From Caldilineae bacterium (GTDB lineage: Bacteria; Chloroflexota; Anaerolineae; DUEN01): a stretch of DNA of 35,442 bases. Shown here in pieces: positions 8,640 to 16,553 of the stretch. Both the position numbers and the translations under genes were made by a program. Every line of letters begins with the position of its first letter. Position 1 is the first letter of the stretch. The stretch is from the NCBI GenBank assembly GCA_011176545.1, contig DUEN01000028.1:1-35442 (forward strand), given 5' to 3'. The notes below the pieces were generated by a model. The model was not told the DNA's origin, ran no database searches, and worked only from the letters and a program-made list of their open reading frames with translations.

Positions 8640-8810
8640 GGCTCCACCTGTGGATAACCTGGCTTAAACTGTGGAAAAGTGACCTTAGTTGTGGATAACT
8701 CCCCCTGGCGACTCGATGAGGACTACGGTTTGTGTGGTGACAAAAATGTAGTACTATATATTGGACGGCTTCGGAGGCAAAGCTTTTGAGATATCCACAG
8801 GCCGCTGACG
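8640..8810. other. oriC: Probable chromosomal origin of replication (oriC)
   Basis: Behind dnaA lie TGTGGATAA (8649-8657), TGTGGAAAA (8670-8678) and TGTGGATAA (8690-8698). All are in one orientation with starts 21 and 20 bp apart, about two helical turns. An inverted, one-mismatch box ATATCCACA follows at 8791-8799. Between them is an AT-rich stretch (8741-8763, AAAAATGTAGTACTATATAT) suited to unwinding. Box clustering next to dnaA is the classic oriC arrangement; origin activity itself is inferred. Confidence 0.75.
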
Positions 8811-8879
8811 ACCGTCGATGAGGGCGCCTTCGGTGTAGGATTTCGCGGTTGTGAAAGGCGCCCGCGTGCCACTCATATG

Positions 8880-8916
8880 AAAGCGCCAGCCAGGATGATG
8901 CCCTGGCTGGCGCTTT
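8880..8916. terminator. Strong bidirectional hairpin between dnaA/oriC and the oxidoreductase gene
   Basis: A perfect 15-bp stem (8880-8894 with 8902-8916, core GCGCCAGCCAGG) has a 7-nt loop and AAA/TTT ends. It lies 30 bp past the stop codon of the - strand oxidoreductase and 255 bp past dnaA, so it could stop transcription from both sides. Confidence 0.75.
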
Positions 8917-8946
8917 GTATTAGGTTGACCTCATGAGCACAGCAGG

Positions 8947-10335
8947 CTATACCAGGGCGCCGTCGGCTTGAAGCGTCCGGCGCAGCTCATCCACATCGAC
9001 ATCCCGCGGTGTGATGCCGCCGTGTACGGCCAGCGCGGCCGCCGTCCCTGCTGCCTGGCCGATGGCCATGCACGTGCCCATCACCCGCGCGCCAGCCATG
9101 CCCTCATGGGTCGCCGAGATGCATCGGCCGGCTACGAGCAGGTTGTCCACCTCCCTGGGCACCAGACATCGGTAGGGGATCTCATACCAGTCGTCGTCGG
9201 GCGGATATAAGTCATCCTGGGCGATCATGCTCTTGTCATGTTCGGCGGCCCAGAAGGGACACCTCTCCTGCCGGGGACATTCGACGACGCACAGGTGCAC
9301 GGGATAGGTGAGCCCCATAGGACAGTGGATGTCGATCCACCAGGATCCCCTGGCGATGGCATCTCCGAATTTTCGACCCTCCTGGACGTCCTGTCCCGTG
9401 AGCGTGTACTCGCCGACGATCTGACGGCTTTCCCGGACGCCAATCTGGGGTGAGATGAGCCGCAGGTAGGCCCCCTCGAAGCCGGGCACCTCTTCCCGTA
9501 GAAATTGGAGGAGCTTCCAGGCCTCGCGGCGGATCCCCAGCTCAGCCTGGGTCAGATCGCGAACGTTCGTTGGATCGCCCGCCCATCGGGTCATGTTCGG
9601 CGAGAAGAAGTCCCGCTGCATGGTGTTGATGCTGGCGAGATTGGGGTTATAGAACTGCAGGCGGCCCTCCTCCATGGCCTGGCGGATCTTCTCCACGATT
9701 GCTGATCGTTCAGCCTCGTTCAGGTTGGGCACGCCGCCCAGGTGGATGAAGGAGCCCATCGACTGCACGCGGCCATCGAAGGGACGCCCCTGCTTCGTGG
9801 GGGCGCCGGCCCGAAAGGCGACGTCGGCATCGCCCGTCGCGTCGATCACGACCCGGCCCAGGACGGCCTGTCGCCCGGATTTGCTCTCGATGATGACGCC
9901 TTTGATCCGCCCGTCCTCCACGATGGCGTCGGCGACGAAGGTGTGGAGTAGGAGGTCCACGCCCGCCTCCTGGACCATCTCATCGGCCACGTATTTGAAA
10001 GCCTCCGCGTCGAAGCGGATGCCCCACTCCTGGCAGGCCTCCTCCCATGTGGGAGCGCCGCCCAGGGCATGCATCCGCTCGGTGACCTCCTTCAACAGCC
10101 CTTCGACGATGGGGGTGGTGCTGTGCGAGGCTGTGTGGCCGAGGATAGGCGCGACCAGGCCGGCGGTGGCCAACCCTCCCAGGAATCCGTAGCGTTCGAT
10201 CAGGACGACGCGGGCTCCGTGCCGCGCGGCGGCGATGGCCGCGGGCAGGCCGCCTGGCCCTCCACCGGCGACCACGACATCCGCCTCCGTGACGACGGGC
10301 AATTCCCTTGCTGGTTCGGTGATCTTCTGTGCCAT
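8947..10335 (-). CDS. FAD-dependent oxidoreductase (FAD_oxidored family)
   Basis: The 462-residue flavoprotein has a dinucleotide-binding fold at its N-terminus: ADVVVAGGGPGGLPAA, with glycines at 24-29, then ERYGFLGGLATAG at the adenine end. A C-terminal motif, NLLVAGRCISATHEGMAGAR, also contacts FAD in this family. There is no signal peptide. I place the start at the ATG at 10335 because AGGAGG (10341-10346) precedes it by 5 nt; a longer reading frame to 10404 lacks such a site. It follows two sugar permease genes but is cut off from them by a terminator. Related proteins often sit beside carbohydrate transporters, so it may oxidise an imported sugar derivative. The substrate is unknown. 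Confidence 0.85.
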   Translation of the reverse strand: MAQKITEPARELPVVTEADVVVAGGGPGGLPAAIAAARHGARVVLIERYGFLGGLATAGLVAPILGHTASHSTTPIVEGLLKEVTERMHALGGAPTWEEACQEWGIRFDAEAFKYVADEMVQEAGVDLLLHTFVADAIVEDGRIKGVIIESKSGRQAVLGRVVIDATGDADVAFRAGAPTKQGRPFDGRVQSMGSFIHLGGVPNLNEAERSAIVEKIRQAMEEGRLQFYNPNLASINTMQRDFFSPNMTRWAGDPTNVRDLTQAELGIRREAWKLLQFLREEVPGFEGAYLRLISPQIGVRESRQIVGEYTLTGQDVQEGRKFGDAIARGSWWIDIHCPMGLTYPVHLCVVECPRQERCPFWAAEHDKSMIAQDDLYPPDDDWYEIPYRCLVPREVDNLLVAGRCISATHEGMAGARVMGTCMAIGQAAGTAAALAVHGGITPRDVDVDELRRTLQADGALV

Positions 10336-10478
10336 AATGTCCTCCTGTCGTGTTTCTATACTGTCCCCGGAGTCGGCAGCGCCGCACATGGCCGTGAAGA
10401 GCATGTGAGGCGGGGCGTTTACCGCCGTCTTGCGGCCGGCAAGGCCCCCAGCCTTACCGGAGACTGGCGTGAGGCAGC

Positions 10479-10504
10479 AAAAAGGGCAGCCTTATCGCTG
10501 CCCT
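10479..10504 (-). terminator. Intrinsic terminator after the sugar transporter operon
   Basis: An 8-bp perfect stem (AGGGCAGC 10483-10490 with GCTGCCCT 10497-10504) and 6-nt loop are followed on the - strand by five T. It ends the regulator-binding protein-permease transcript. Confidence 0.8.
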
Positions 10505-10563
10505 GCGAGGCCTTCGTGGTGCTTTGCTATGCATCCTCGTCCCTTCAAGGCCAATGCCTGTTG

Positions 10564-11415
10564 TCACCCTTTCAGGCCGGAGAAGGTGATACCCCGGATG
10601 AAGTACTTCTGGCCGAAAGCGAAGATGAGCATCATGGGGATGATCATCAGCACGGAGAAGGCCATCTGGTAATGGGTTGTGACATCTCCCTCCATGCCCT
10701 TCAGGCTGTTCAGCCCTAAAGCGAGGGTCCACAGATCTTTGTTGCCTCCCAAGTAGACCAGCGGGTACAGGAAGTCGTTCCAGACCCACTGGAAGGTGAA
10801 GATCGCCACCGCCGCCAGCACGGGCTTGGAGATCGGCATGACAATGCGCCACCAGATGCCGAATTCGGAGCAGCCATCTATTCGTGCCGCGTCGGATAAA
10901 TCTTGTGGGACGCCTCTGAAGAATTGGCGCATGAGGAAGATATAGAAGGGATTATGTGCCAGAAATCGCGGCACGACCAGGGGTAGGAAGGTGTTGATCC
11001 AGCCCAGGCGGTCGAACATGATGAAGAAGGGGATAAGCGTAACGACCCCGGGCAGCATCATGCTGCTCAACAGGAGCACGAACATGATATCTCGCCCGGG
11101 GAAGGGGATGCGGGCGAAGGCATATGCGACCAAGGAGCACATGACCAGGGAGCCGAACTCCGCGCAGAGGACGATGATTATCGTGTTGCGGAAATAGCGC
11201 AATACCGGCGCTATTTCGAATACCTTGACGTAGTTCTCCCAGGCGACGGGCCTGGGGATCAGCTCAATCCGGGTATACACGAGCTGTTCGGGCGTCTTAA
11301 GCGAGGTGGAGATCGTCCACAGCAGCGGGAAGATCATCATCACGGCGCCTGCCGTGACGATGAGGTAGATCAGGCCGTGGTTGACCAAGCGTGCCCGGTT
11401 GATGGAAACCGTCAT
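10564..11415 (-). CDS. Carbohydrate ABC transporter permease, MalG/UgpE type
   Basis: A 283-residue inner-membrane permease with six predicted hydrophobic segments, starting with about residues 12-33. The cytoplasmic EAA loop reads DLSDAARIDGCSEFGIWWRIVMP at about residues 180-202, where the transport ATPase docks. An ATG at 11415 follows AGGAGAAGGGGG. It is the third transporter gene of the operon, 102 bp behind the first permease; that gap carries an imperfect hairpin at 11469-11495. The ATPase subunit is not in the window, which is common in sugar importers that share one ATPase. The substrate cannot be read from the permease. Confidence 0.93.
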   Translation of the reverse strand: MTVSINRARLVNHGLIYLIVTAGAVMMIFPLLWTISTSLKTPEQLVYTRIELIPRPVAWENYVKVFEIAPVLRYFRNTIIIVLCAEFGSLVMCSLVAYAFARIPFPGRDIMFVLLLSSMMLPGVVTLIPFFIMFDRLGWINTFLPLVVPRFLAHNPFYIFLMRQFFRGVPQDLSDAARIDGCSEFGIWWRIVMPISKPVLAAVAIFTFQWVWNDFLYPLVYLGGNKDLWTLALGLNSLKGMEGDVTTHYQMAFSVLMIIPMMLIFAFGQKYFIRGITFSGLKG

Positions 11416-11517
11416 TTCCCCCTTCTCCTGTCCCGGTTCGAAACCTCGTCTGAAACGTCACGGAGACACCCCTGCGTCCCGAAGGCACCCAGGGGAGGGT
11501 ACACGATCGTTATGGCG

Positions 11518-12465
11518 CTAGCCGGTGTCGTAGTACACCCATCGCTCTGAGGTCCAGTTCACGATCAGGGTGAGCGTCAGGATGATGAAGAACAGGACGA
11601 CGGCCATGGCGGAGGCGTACCCCATCTTGAAGTAGTTGAAGGCATTGTTGTAGAGATGCAGCATGTAGAAGAGGGTCGAGTTCAGAGGCCCGCCTCCCGT
11701 CATGATGAAGGCCGCGGTGAACACCTGGAAGGAACCGATGATCCCCATGATGAGGTTGAAGAAGATGGTGGGCGTCATAAGGGGGATGGTGATGCGAATC
11801 AACTTCTGCCAGCTACTGGCGCCGTCTATCTCGGCCGCCTCGTAAAGCTCCTGGGAGATCCCCTGCAGGCCAGCGAGGTAGATCACCATCTGCCCGCCGA
11901 ACCCCCACAGGCTCATCAGGATCAGCGCCGGCTTGGCCCATTCGGGCCTGCTCAACCAGGGTATAGGATCGATGCCGAACAGCCCCAGGGCCAGATTGAT
12001 GAGCCCTCCTCGGGTCCGCAGCATAAACAGCCAGATGATGGAAGAGGCGACGATAGGTACGAGCGAGGGTAGATAATAGATGGTGCGATACACGCCCCTG
12101 CCGCGGATATTGGTATTGAGGAGAAGGGCCAGCGAGAAGGCGAAGATGATGAGCAGCGGCACGCTGAAGCCCATGTAGTAAACCGTGTTCTTGAAGCTGA
12201 TGCCGATGAGGTGGTCGCCGCCGCCGAAGATCTCCCTGTAGTTGGCGAGGCCGATCCAATTGGGGAGCTTGGCGCCCACCGAGAAGTCGGTGAAGCTTAG
12301 ATAGAGGTTGAGGAAGAAGGGTAATACATCAAACCACAGGAAGCCGATCACCCAGGGCAGGATGAAGAGCCATCCCACCCAATGGCGATGGCGATTACGC
12401 CATCGCGAGAGCCGGGTGAGCACCCGGCTCTCGCGCCTATAGGCCAATTCCTTCGTGGCCGTCAT
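11518..12465 (-). CDS. Carbohydrate ABC transporter permease, MalF/UgpA type
   Basis: A 315-residue inner-membrane permease. A basic N-terminus of about 30 residues is followed by hydrophobic segments from GWLFILPWVIGFLWFDVLPF onward. The EAA loop is ELYEAAEIDGASSWQKLIRITIP at about residues 212-234. Its ATG overlaps the TGA of the binding-protein gene by 4 bp (12462-12465), so the two are translationally coupled. A very strong hairpin lies inside its first codons. It pairs with the MalG-type permease to form the membrane channel. Confidence 0.94.
   Translation of the reverse strand: MTATKELAYRRESRVLTRLSRWRNRHRHWVGWLFILPWVIGFLWFDVLPFFLNLYLSFTDFSVGAKLPNWIGLANYREIFGGGDHLIGISFKNTVYYMGFSVPLLIIFAFSLALLLNTNIRGRGVYRTIYYLPSLVPIVASSIIWLFMLRTRGGLINLALGLFGIDPIPWLSRPEWAKPALILMSLWGFGGQMVIYLAGLQGISQELYEAAEIDGASSWQKLIRITIPLMTPTIFFNLIMGIIGSFQVFTAAFIMTGGGPLNSTLFYMLHLYNNAFNYFKMGYASAMAVVLFFIILTLTLIVNWTSERWVYYDTG
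12405..12434 (-). promoter_or_regulatory. Perfect 14-bp hairpin inside the start of the permease gene
   Basis: GCGAGAGCCGGGTG and its exact complement are separated by 2 nt and cover roughly codons 11-20 of the MalF-type permease, about 30 nt after the binding-protein stop codon. A weaker hairpin (ATGGCG...CGCCAT, about 12382-12403) follows it on the - strand. In E. coli a REP hairpin between malE and malF protects malE mRNA; this placement suggests a similar role in keeping binding-protein levels above permease levels. Confidence 0.5.
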
Positions 12466-13868
12466 GACTCGCTCCAGAACTCATCCAGGATCGGTTGGGC
12501 CTTGTCGTATGCCCAGTCGAGGGCTTCCTTGGGCTCCTTAAGCCCGAACCACACCTCGTCCAGCGCCTCGTTCACCAGGGCCGCGATCTCGCTCTGGACC
12601 GGCGTGACCGGTACGCTGACGTCGATCTCGAGCCCTTTGAGCACCATGTCCCAGTATGGGTTGCCCTCATAATAGGCCGGATTCTCATTGCACGCCTTGA
12701 CCGGGGAAGGACGATGCTGCTCGAAGAGGAACCAGCAGCCGCCTTCCTCCCTCATGGTGAAGAACTCCAGCCATTTATAGGCCGCATCCTGGACCTTCTT
12801 ATCCAGGCCCTTGGGGATGACTTGGTTCCAGGCGAAGTGGAAGCCGGAGATGCCGGTGGACTTAGCCTGGGGATTGTTGCCGTTGTAAGGAACGAGCAGA
12901 ACTCCCCATTGATCCGGATCCGCGTACATCTCCGGATCGAACGTTTCGAAGTGGAAGAAGTTCCAGACGGCGGATGGCAGGAGAGCCAGCTTGTCGGTGT
13001 AGAAGGGATAGTCGGCGCTCTGCATGTTCACGCCCTCGAAGAAGGCGTTAAAGGCCTCCACGCCGCCGTAGTAGTCATGGATGATGTGGGCCATCCACTC
13101 CAGGGTCTCCACGCCTTCGGGCTGGTTGAAGAGGAGCTGCTTGGAGTCATCGCTGTAGTACTTGCCGTTGTTGCAGTACAGCCAGGCGGGGAAGTGATAG
13201 TTGTTCACCGCGGCAAGGCCTATCTTCTGGATCACGCCGTCCTCGATCACGGTCGTGGCCTTGATGACCTCCTCCACCTCTTGCCAAGTCTGCGGCGGCT
13301 TCTCCGGATCCAGCCCGGCATCGCGGAACACGTTCTTGTTGTAGAACCAGATGCAGGTGGCGCCGCCGCCCGTGGGCAGAGGATAGCTCCAGAAGTGATC
13401 CGCCCACTTGCAGTTGTTGATCTCGCTTTCGTAGAAGATCTCGTAGACGTCGATGTCGTTGGCTTCAATGTAGGGGTCGATGGGGATGATCAGGTCCTCA
13501 TGGGCGAACTTCTGGGCTTCGATGCGTGTGACCATGATGAGGGAGGGCGGGTTTCGGCTGGCGATCGCCGTAGCTGCCCGCTGCGCTCGATTGTCCCAGG
13601 GCTGGAGCTGGTTCTCCACGTGGATGTCGGGATTCTCCTCCTCGAAGCGAGAGATCACCTCCAGCATCAGCGGCTCGCGAGCACCGCCCCACCAGTTCAT
13701 CCAGTAGACGGTGATCTTTTCCTCTACGGGCTTCGGTGCTTCCTCTGCCGGCTTCTCGGCCTCTTCGGCTGGCTTGGCGGAGGGCGGGGCACAGGCGACC
13801 AGCGCCGTTCCCACAGCTAGGCCGGCGGACAGACGCAGGAACTCCCGTCGGTTCATGAGGCTCTTCAT
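12462..13868 (-). CDS. Sugar ABC transporter substrate-binding lipoprotein, Tat-type signal
   Basis: The 468-residue extracytoplasmic binding protein (solute-binding family 1) delivers a carbohydrate to the two permeases. The signal has a twin arginine at residues 7-8 (NRREFLRL) and a lipobox ending at Cys26 (TALVAC). A Pro/Glu-rich linker, about residues 30-50, then leads to the mature fold (ITVYWMNWWGGAREPLMLEVISRFEEENPDI). Many aromatic residues line the protein, as is usual for sugar sites. The ATG at 13868 follows GGAGGAAGGA. It lies 63 bp behind the LacI-type regulator and overlaps the permease start. A Tat signal implies folding before export. The sugar is unknown. Confidence 0.93.
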   Translation of the reverse strand: MKSLMNRREFLRLSAGLAVGTALVACAPPSAKPAEEAEKPAEEAPKPVEEKITVYWMNWWGGAREPLMLEVISRFEEENPDIHVENQLQPWDNRAQRAATAIASRNPPSLIMVTRIEAQKFAHEDLIIPIDPYIEANDIDVYEIFYESEINNCKWADHFWSYPLPTGGGATCIWFYNKNVFRDAGLDPEKPPQTWQEVEEVIKATTVIEDGVIQKIGLAAVNNYHFPAWLYCNNGKYYSDDSKQLLFNQPEGVETLEWMAHIIHDYYGGVEAFNAFFEGVNMQSADYPFYTDKLALLPSAVWNFFHFETFDPEMYADPDQWGVLLVPYNGNNPQAKSTGISGFHFAWNQVIPKGLDKKVQDAAYKWLEFFTMREEGGCWFLFEQHRPSPVKACNENPAYYEGNPYWDMVLKGLEIDVSVPVTPVQSEIAALVNEALDEVWFGLKEPKEALDWAYDKAQPILDEFWSES

Positions 13869-13931
13869 CTTCCTTCCTCCTTTCTAGGTAAGGGGCTGCC
13901 CATGCAGCCTGATCTGAGGATATCCGATGAT

Positions 13932-14999
13932 CTACGAGCCAGACGGCGAGGCGACCGTTGCTCCCTCGACCACCCGGCAGTGCAAACACCGCGACTGGGG
14001 GCCGTCGGCCTTCCCCTCCAGGCGAGCCACCAACATCTGAACCGCCACGCACCCCATCTCGCGGCGCGGGACCGAGAGATGGGTTACCAGGGGATATCGG
14101 CGAAAAGTGGGGTCCATGGGATCGCTGAGCGCGACCAGGGACAGGTCCTCCGGTATGCGCACGCCAGCCTCCTCTGCCGCCTGCAAACAGCTCAAAGCCC
14201 ATGAGGCGTGACTCGCGATGATAGCCGTCACACCCTGATCGCGTAGTTCTCGGATCCAGATCGAAGGGTGTTTCCTCTCCTCATCGGCGTTCAGCCGCCA
14301 TCCTTCATTTTCCCCTTCGATCCTGATGATCCAATCCATGGGTAGATCGAGAGCCTCCATGCCCTCCAGGAACCCCTGAAGTCGGTCTTGATCAGGCTCT
14401 CTGAGGACTTGCGGCTGTATATACGCGATGCGTCGATGTCCTCTTTCGAACAGGTAACGGACGATGCGTCGGGTGGTCGCCGTGTAATCGGCCGTCACGT
14501 AGTCCATCTCACATCCGGGCACATCCCGGCGCCCGATATACACGAACGGATACTCCTCCTCGCATAGCCGGTAGAGGTCCTGATGGTTGGTCCTCACGCC
14601 CAAGAGGATGCTACCATCGGCGACCCTGAGGGCGTTCACGCCCTCCGCATAGATGCTTTTGGGTTGCTCGGAGTTAAGCTGGCGCGTGTATAGCAGCAGG
14701 TTGTAATCGCACGTCCTCGCTTCGGCCTGAATACCCAGGAGGAATGGGTAGTAGAAATCGGGCGGCTCCAGGGGAAAATCCGGCTCATACACAAAGACCC
14801 CGAGGATCCGGTTCTTACCACCAGCCAGCGTCCGGGCGATGATGTCGGGGTGATAGTTGAGGCGGCGGATCGAGGCCAGCACCCGCTGTCGGGTCGCTTC
14901 GCTGACCAGTGGGGAGTTATTGAGCACCCGGGAGACGGTGCGCTTGGAGACGCCCGCATCCCGGCTGATGTCGGAAATGGTGACCTTCCGTCGGGGCAT
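13932..14999 (-). CDS. LacI-family transcriptional regulator
   Basis: A 355-residue repressor with the family helix-turn-helix at about residues 6-28 (TISDISRDAGVSKRTVSRVL), the hinge helix near 50-58 (PDIIARTLAGG), and a periplasmic-binding-protein-like effector domain from about residue 63 on. The ATG at 14999 follows GGGAGGGG. It is the first gene of the operon, 63 bp before the binding protein, and a perfect operator lies in its own promoter. It very likely represses itself and the transporter until its sugar binds. The hinge insertion FVYEPDFPLEPPDFYYPF is somewhat longer than in LacI. Confidence 0.94.
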   Translation of the reverse strand: MPRRKVTISDISRDAGVSKRTVSRVLNNSPLVSEATRQRVLASIRRLNYHPDIIARTLAGGKNRILGVFVYEPDFPLEPPDFYYPFLLGIQAEARTCDYNLLLYTRQLNSEQPKSIYAEGVNALRVADGSILLGVRTNHQDLYRLCEEEYPFVYIGRRDVPGCEMDYVTADYTATTRRIVRYLFERGHRRIAYIQPQVLREPDQDRLQGFLEGMEALDLPMDWIIRIEGENEGWRLNADEERKHPSIWIRELRDQGVTAIIASHASWALSCLQAAEEAGVRIPEDLSLVALSDPMDPTFRRYPLVTHLSVPRREMGCVAVQMLVARLEGKADGPQSRCLHCRVVEGATVASPSGS

Positions 15000-15023
15000 G
15001 ATGTGCCCCTCCCTCTAGGACAG

Positions 15024-15041
15024 ATTGCCACCGGTGGCAAT
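15024..15041. promoter_or_regulatory. LacI-family operator
   Basis: ATTGCCACCGGTGGCAAT is a perfect 18-bp palindrome with the central CG step typical of LacI-family sites. It lies between the -10 and the ribosome-binding site of the regulator gene, where bound repressor would block transcription start. Confidence 0.85.
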
Positions 15042-15044
15042 ACC

Positions 15045-15073
15045 AATCTAGCATAAGAGATGGGCGGTGTCAA
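15045..15073 (-). promoter_or_regulatory. Promoter of the LacI-regulator/sugar-transporter operon
   Basis: On the - strand a perfect -35 TTGACA (15068-15073) is 17 bp from TAGATT (15045-15050). The predicted start falls inside the operator. Confidence 0.75.
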
Positions 15074-15101
15074 GAGCGAATTTCGCGGTAATGACTTATA
15101 T

Positions 15102-15240
15102 CTCACCGCAGAGACGCAGAGGACGCAGAGAGGGGAAGAAAAAAGAGGATCTGCGCTCTCCGGGCTCCGCGATAGGAAAGAGCGTAGTCAAGCACGCATG
15201 TTGCACTTATGGGGCATCACCGCCGATCTCGTAAACCATC
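15102..15240. repeat. Dispersed repeat, CACCGCAGAGACGCAGAG family, copy 2
   Basis: The left arm CTCACCGCAGAGACGCAGAG is followed by a purine-rich centre (GGGGAAGAAAAAAGAGG), a decayed right arm and a tail with AAGAGCGTAGTCAAGCACGC. That tail matches the copy at 25095 beyond the arms, so the repeat unit is about 140 bp. Translated, the left arm gives the peptide TAETQRTQR, a common false N-terminal extension. Confidence 0.75.
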
Positions 15241-15249
15241 TTTCCGCGT

Positions 15250-15278
15250 TTGACAGCGCTGCCCAGACCCGCGACAAT
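15250..15278 (+). promoter_or_regulatory. Promoter of the GT4 glycosyltransferase gene
   Basis: A perfect TTGACA (15250-15255), 17 bp, GACAAT (15273-15278). The predicted start leaves about 20 nt before the ATG at 15306 and lies inside the upstream open frame, which supports the shorter start. Confidence 0.6.
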
Positions 15279-15305
15279 ACCCTCACCATTCCTCGCGAGG
15301 CGAAC

Positions 15306-16553
15306 ATGCGTATTGGTTTCATCTCTAAGCGGCTGGCAAGCACGGATGGCGTCTCCCTGGAGACGGCGAAATGGGCTCGCGTGTTGCAGCGCATGGGCCA
15401 CACATGTGCCTATCTGGCAGGGGAACTCAGCCCTGAGTTCCAGCCGGGTCGGGTGGTCCCGGAGATGCACTTGCATTATCCCGTCGCCAGGGCGACGGCC
15501 CAGCGCGCTTTCGAGGGCGAGGCGGCTGATCCCGAGCTGGACGCCCAAATCGAGGCCCAGGCGGCCCCGCTGCGTGAGGCGATCCGGCGCTTCCTGCGCG
15601 ATTTCGATATCGGCCTTGTCATCGTGGAGAACGCGCTGGCCATCCCCATGAATCTGCCGCTGGGCCTTGCCCTCACGGACGTGCTGGAGGAAATGGGCCT
15701 CCCGGCCATCGGGCATCACCATGACTTCTACTGGGAGCGGCCACGCTATCAGCGCACTCGCGTGCGGGACCTCCTGGATCGCTGCTTTCCCCCTGACCTG
15801 CCCAATATGCGCCACGTGGTCATTAACTCGCTGGCCCAGGATGCCCTGCGACGCCGTCGAGGGATCGAGAGCGTCGTCATCCCTAACGTGTTCGACTTCG
15901 CCATGCCGCCGTCGGGGATCGACGAATACAGTGCCGATTTCCGCCAGGCCATCGGGCTGTCCTCAGACGATATCCTGATCCTGCAGCCGACGCGCGTCAT
16001 CCCTCGCAAGGGCATTGAGCTAGCGATGGAACTGGTGGCGCGGTTGGACGATCCGCGTTGCAAGCTGGTGGTGACTCACCTGCCCGGGGATGAGGGCATG
16101 GATTATTTCCATCGCCTGCAGGCGGAGGCCGCGCGCCTCCAGATCGATGTGCGTTGGGCCTTCGATCGCGTGGGGAGCCAACGGGACTGGCGGGATGGGC
16201 GCAAGGTCTACGCTCTGTGGGATGTCTACCCGCATGCTGACTTCGTGACGTATCCCAGCTATATCGAGGGGTTCGGCAACGCGCTGTTAGAGGCGGTGTA
16301 TTTCCGACGCCTCCTCCTGGTGAACCGTTATCCGGTCTATGTGGCCGACATCGCCCCCAAGGGATTCCGCTTCGTGGAGATCGATGGCGTCATCACCGAT
16401 GCGGCCGTCGCTCAGGTGCGGGAGCTGCTGGCCGATCCGGTGCGACGTGAGGCGATGGTCGCCCATAACTATGAGGTAGCTCGCCGTCATTTTTCGTTCG
16501 AGACGCTGGAGGCGCTGCTGGGAGAAGTGCTGAAGGATCTGATCCCGAAATGA
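15306..16553 (+). CDS. GT4-type (GT-B) glycosyltransferase, possible compatible-solute enzyme
   Basis: The 415-residue GT-B fold transferase begins MRIGFISKRLASTDGVSLE, with the Gly-rich acceptor loop of family 4. The donor half carries ILQPTRVIPRKGIELA and a nucleotide-sugar E-x7-E motif (Glu321 and Glu329 in EGFGNALLE), indicating a retaining enzyme. I start at 15306: a promoter ends just upstream, and the 82 extra codons before it translate repeat DNA. The ribosome-binding site is weak (GAGG, about 15297-15300). A GpgS/MGS-like transferase follows 327 bp downstream on the same strand. In some bacteria a GT4 and a GpgS-like enzyme together make glucosylglycerate-based solutes, so that is a reasonable but unproven role. 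An exopolysaccharide or glycolipid role is the alternative. Confidence 0.82.
   Translation: MRIGFISKRLASTDGVSLETAKWARVLQRMGHTCAYLAGELSPEFQPGRVVPEMHLHYPVARATAQRAFEGEAADPELDAQIEAQAAPLREAIRRFLRDFDIGLVIVENALAIPMNLPLGLALTDVLEEMGLPAIGHHHDFYWERPRYQRTRVRDLLDRCFPPDLPNMRHVVINSLAQDALRRRRGIESVVIPNVFDFAMPPSGIDEYSADFRQAIGLSSDDILILQPTRVIPRKGIELAMELVARLDDPRCKLVVTHLPGDEGMDYFHRLQAEAARLQIDVRWAFDRVGSQRDWRDGRKVYALWDVYPHADFVTYPSYIEGFGNALLEAVYFRRLLLVNRYPVYVADIAPKGFRFVEIDGVITDAAVAQVRELLADPVRREAMVAHNYEVARRHFSFETLEALLGEVLKDLIPK

Noticed and set aside
12495-13820. A 441-codon open frame on the + strand, antisense to the sugar-binding protein gene
   Set aside because: The opposite strand encodes a clear binding protein with signal and family features; the antisense frame is low-complexity Val/Leu/Gly/Asp without motifs and arises from codon bias.
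15060-15305. 82-codon N-terminal extension of the GT4 enzyme
   Set aside because: It translates repeat DNA (AETQRTQR) and a promoter ends inside it; the protein family begins at the ATG at 15306.
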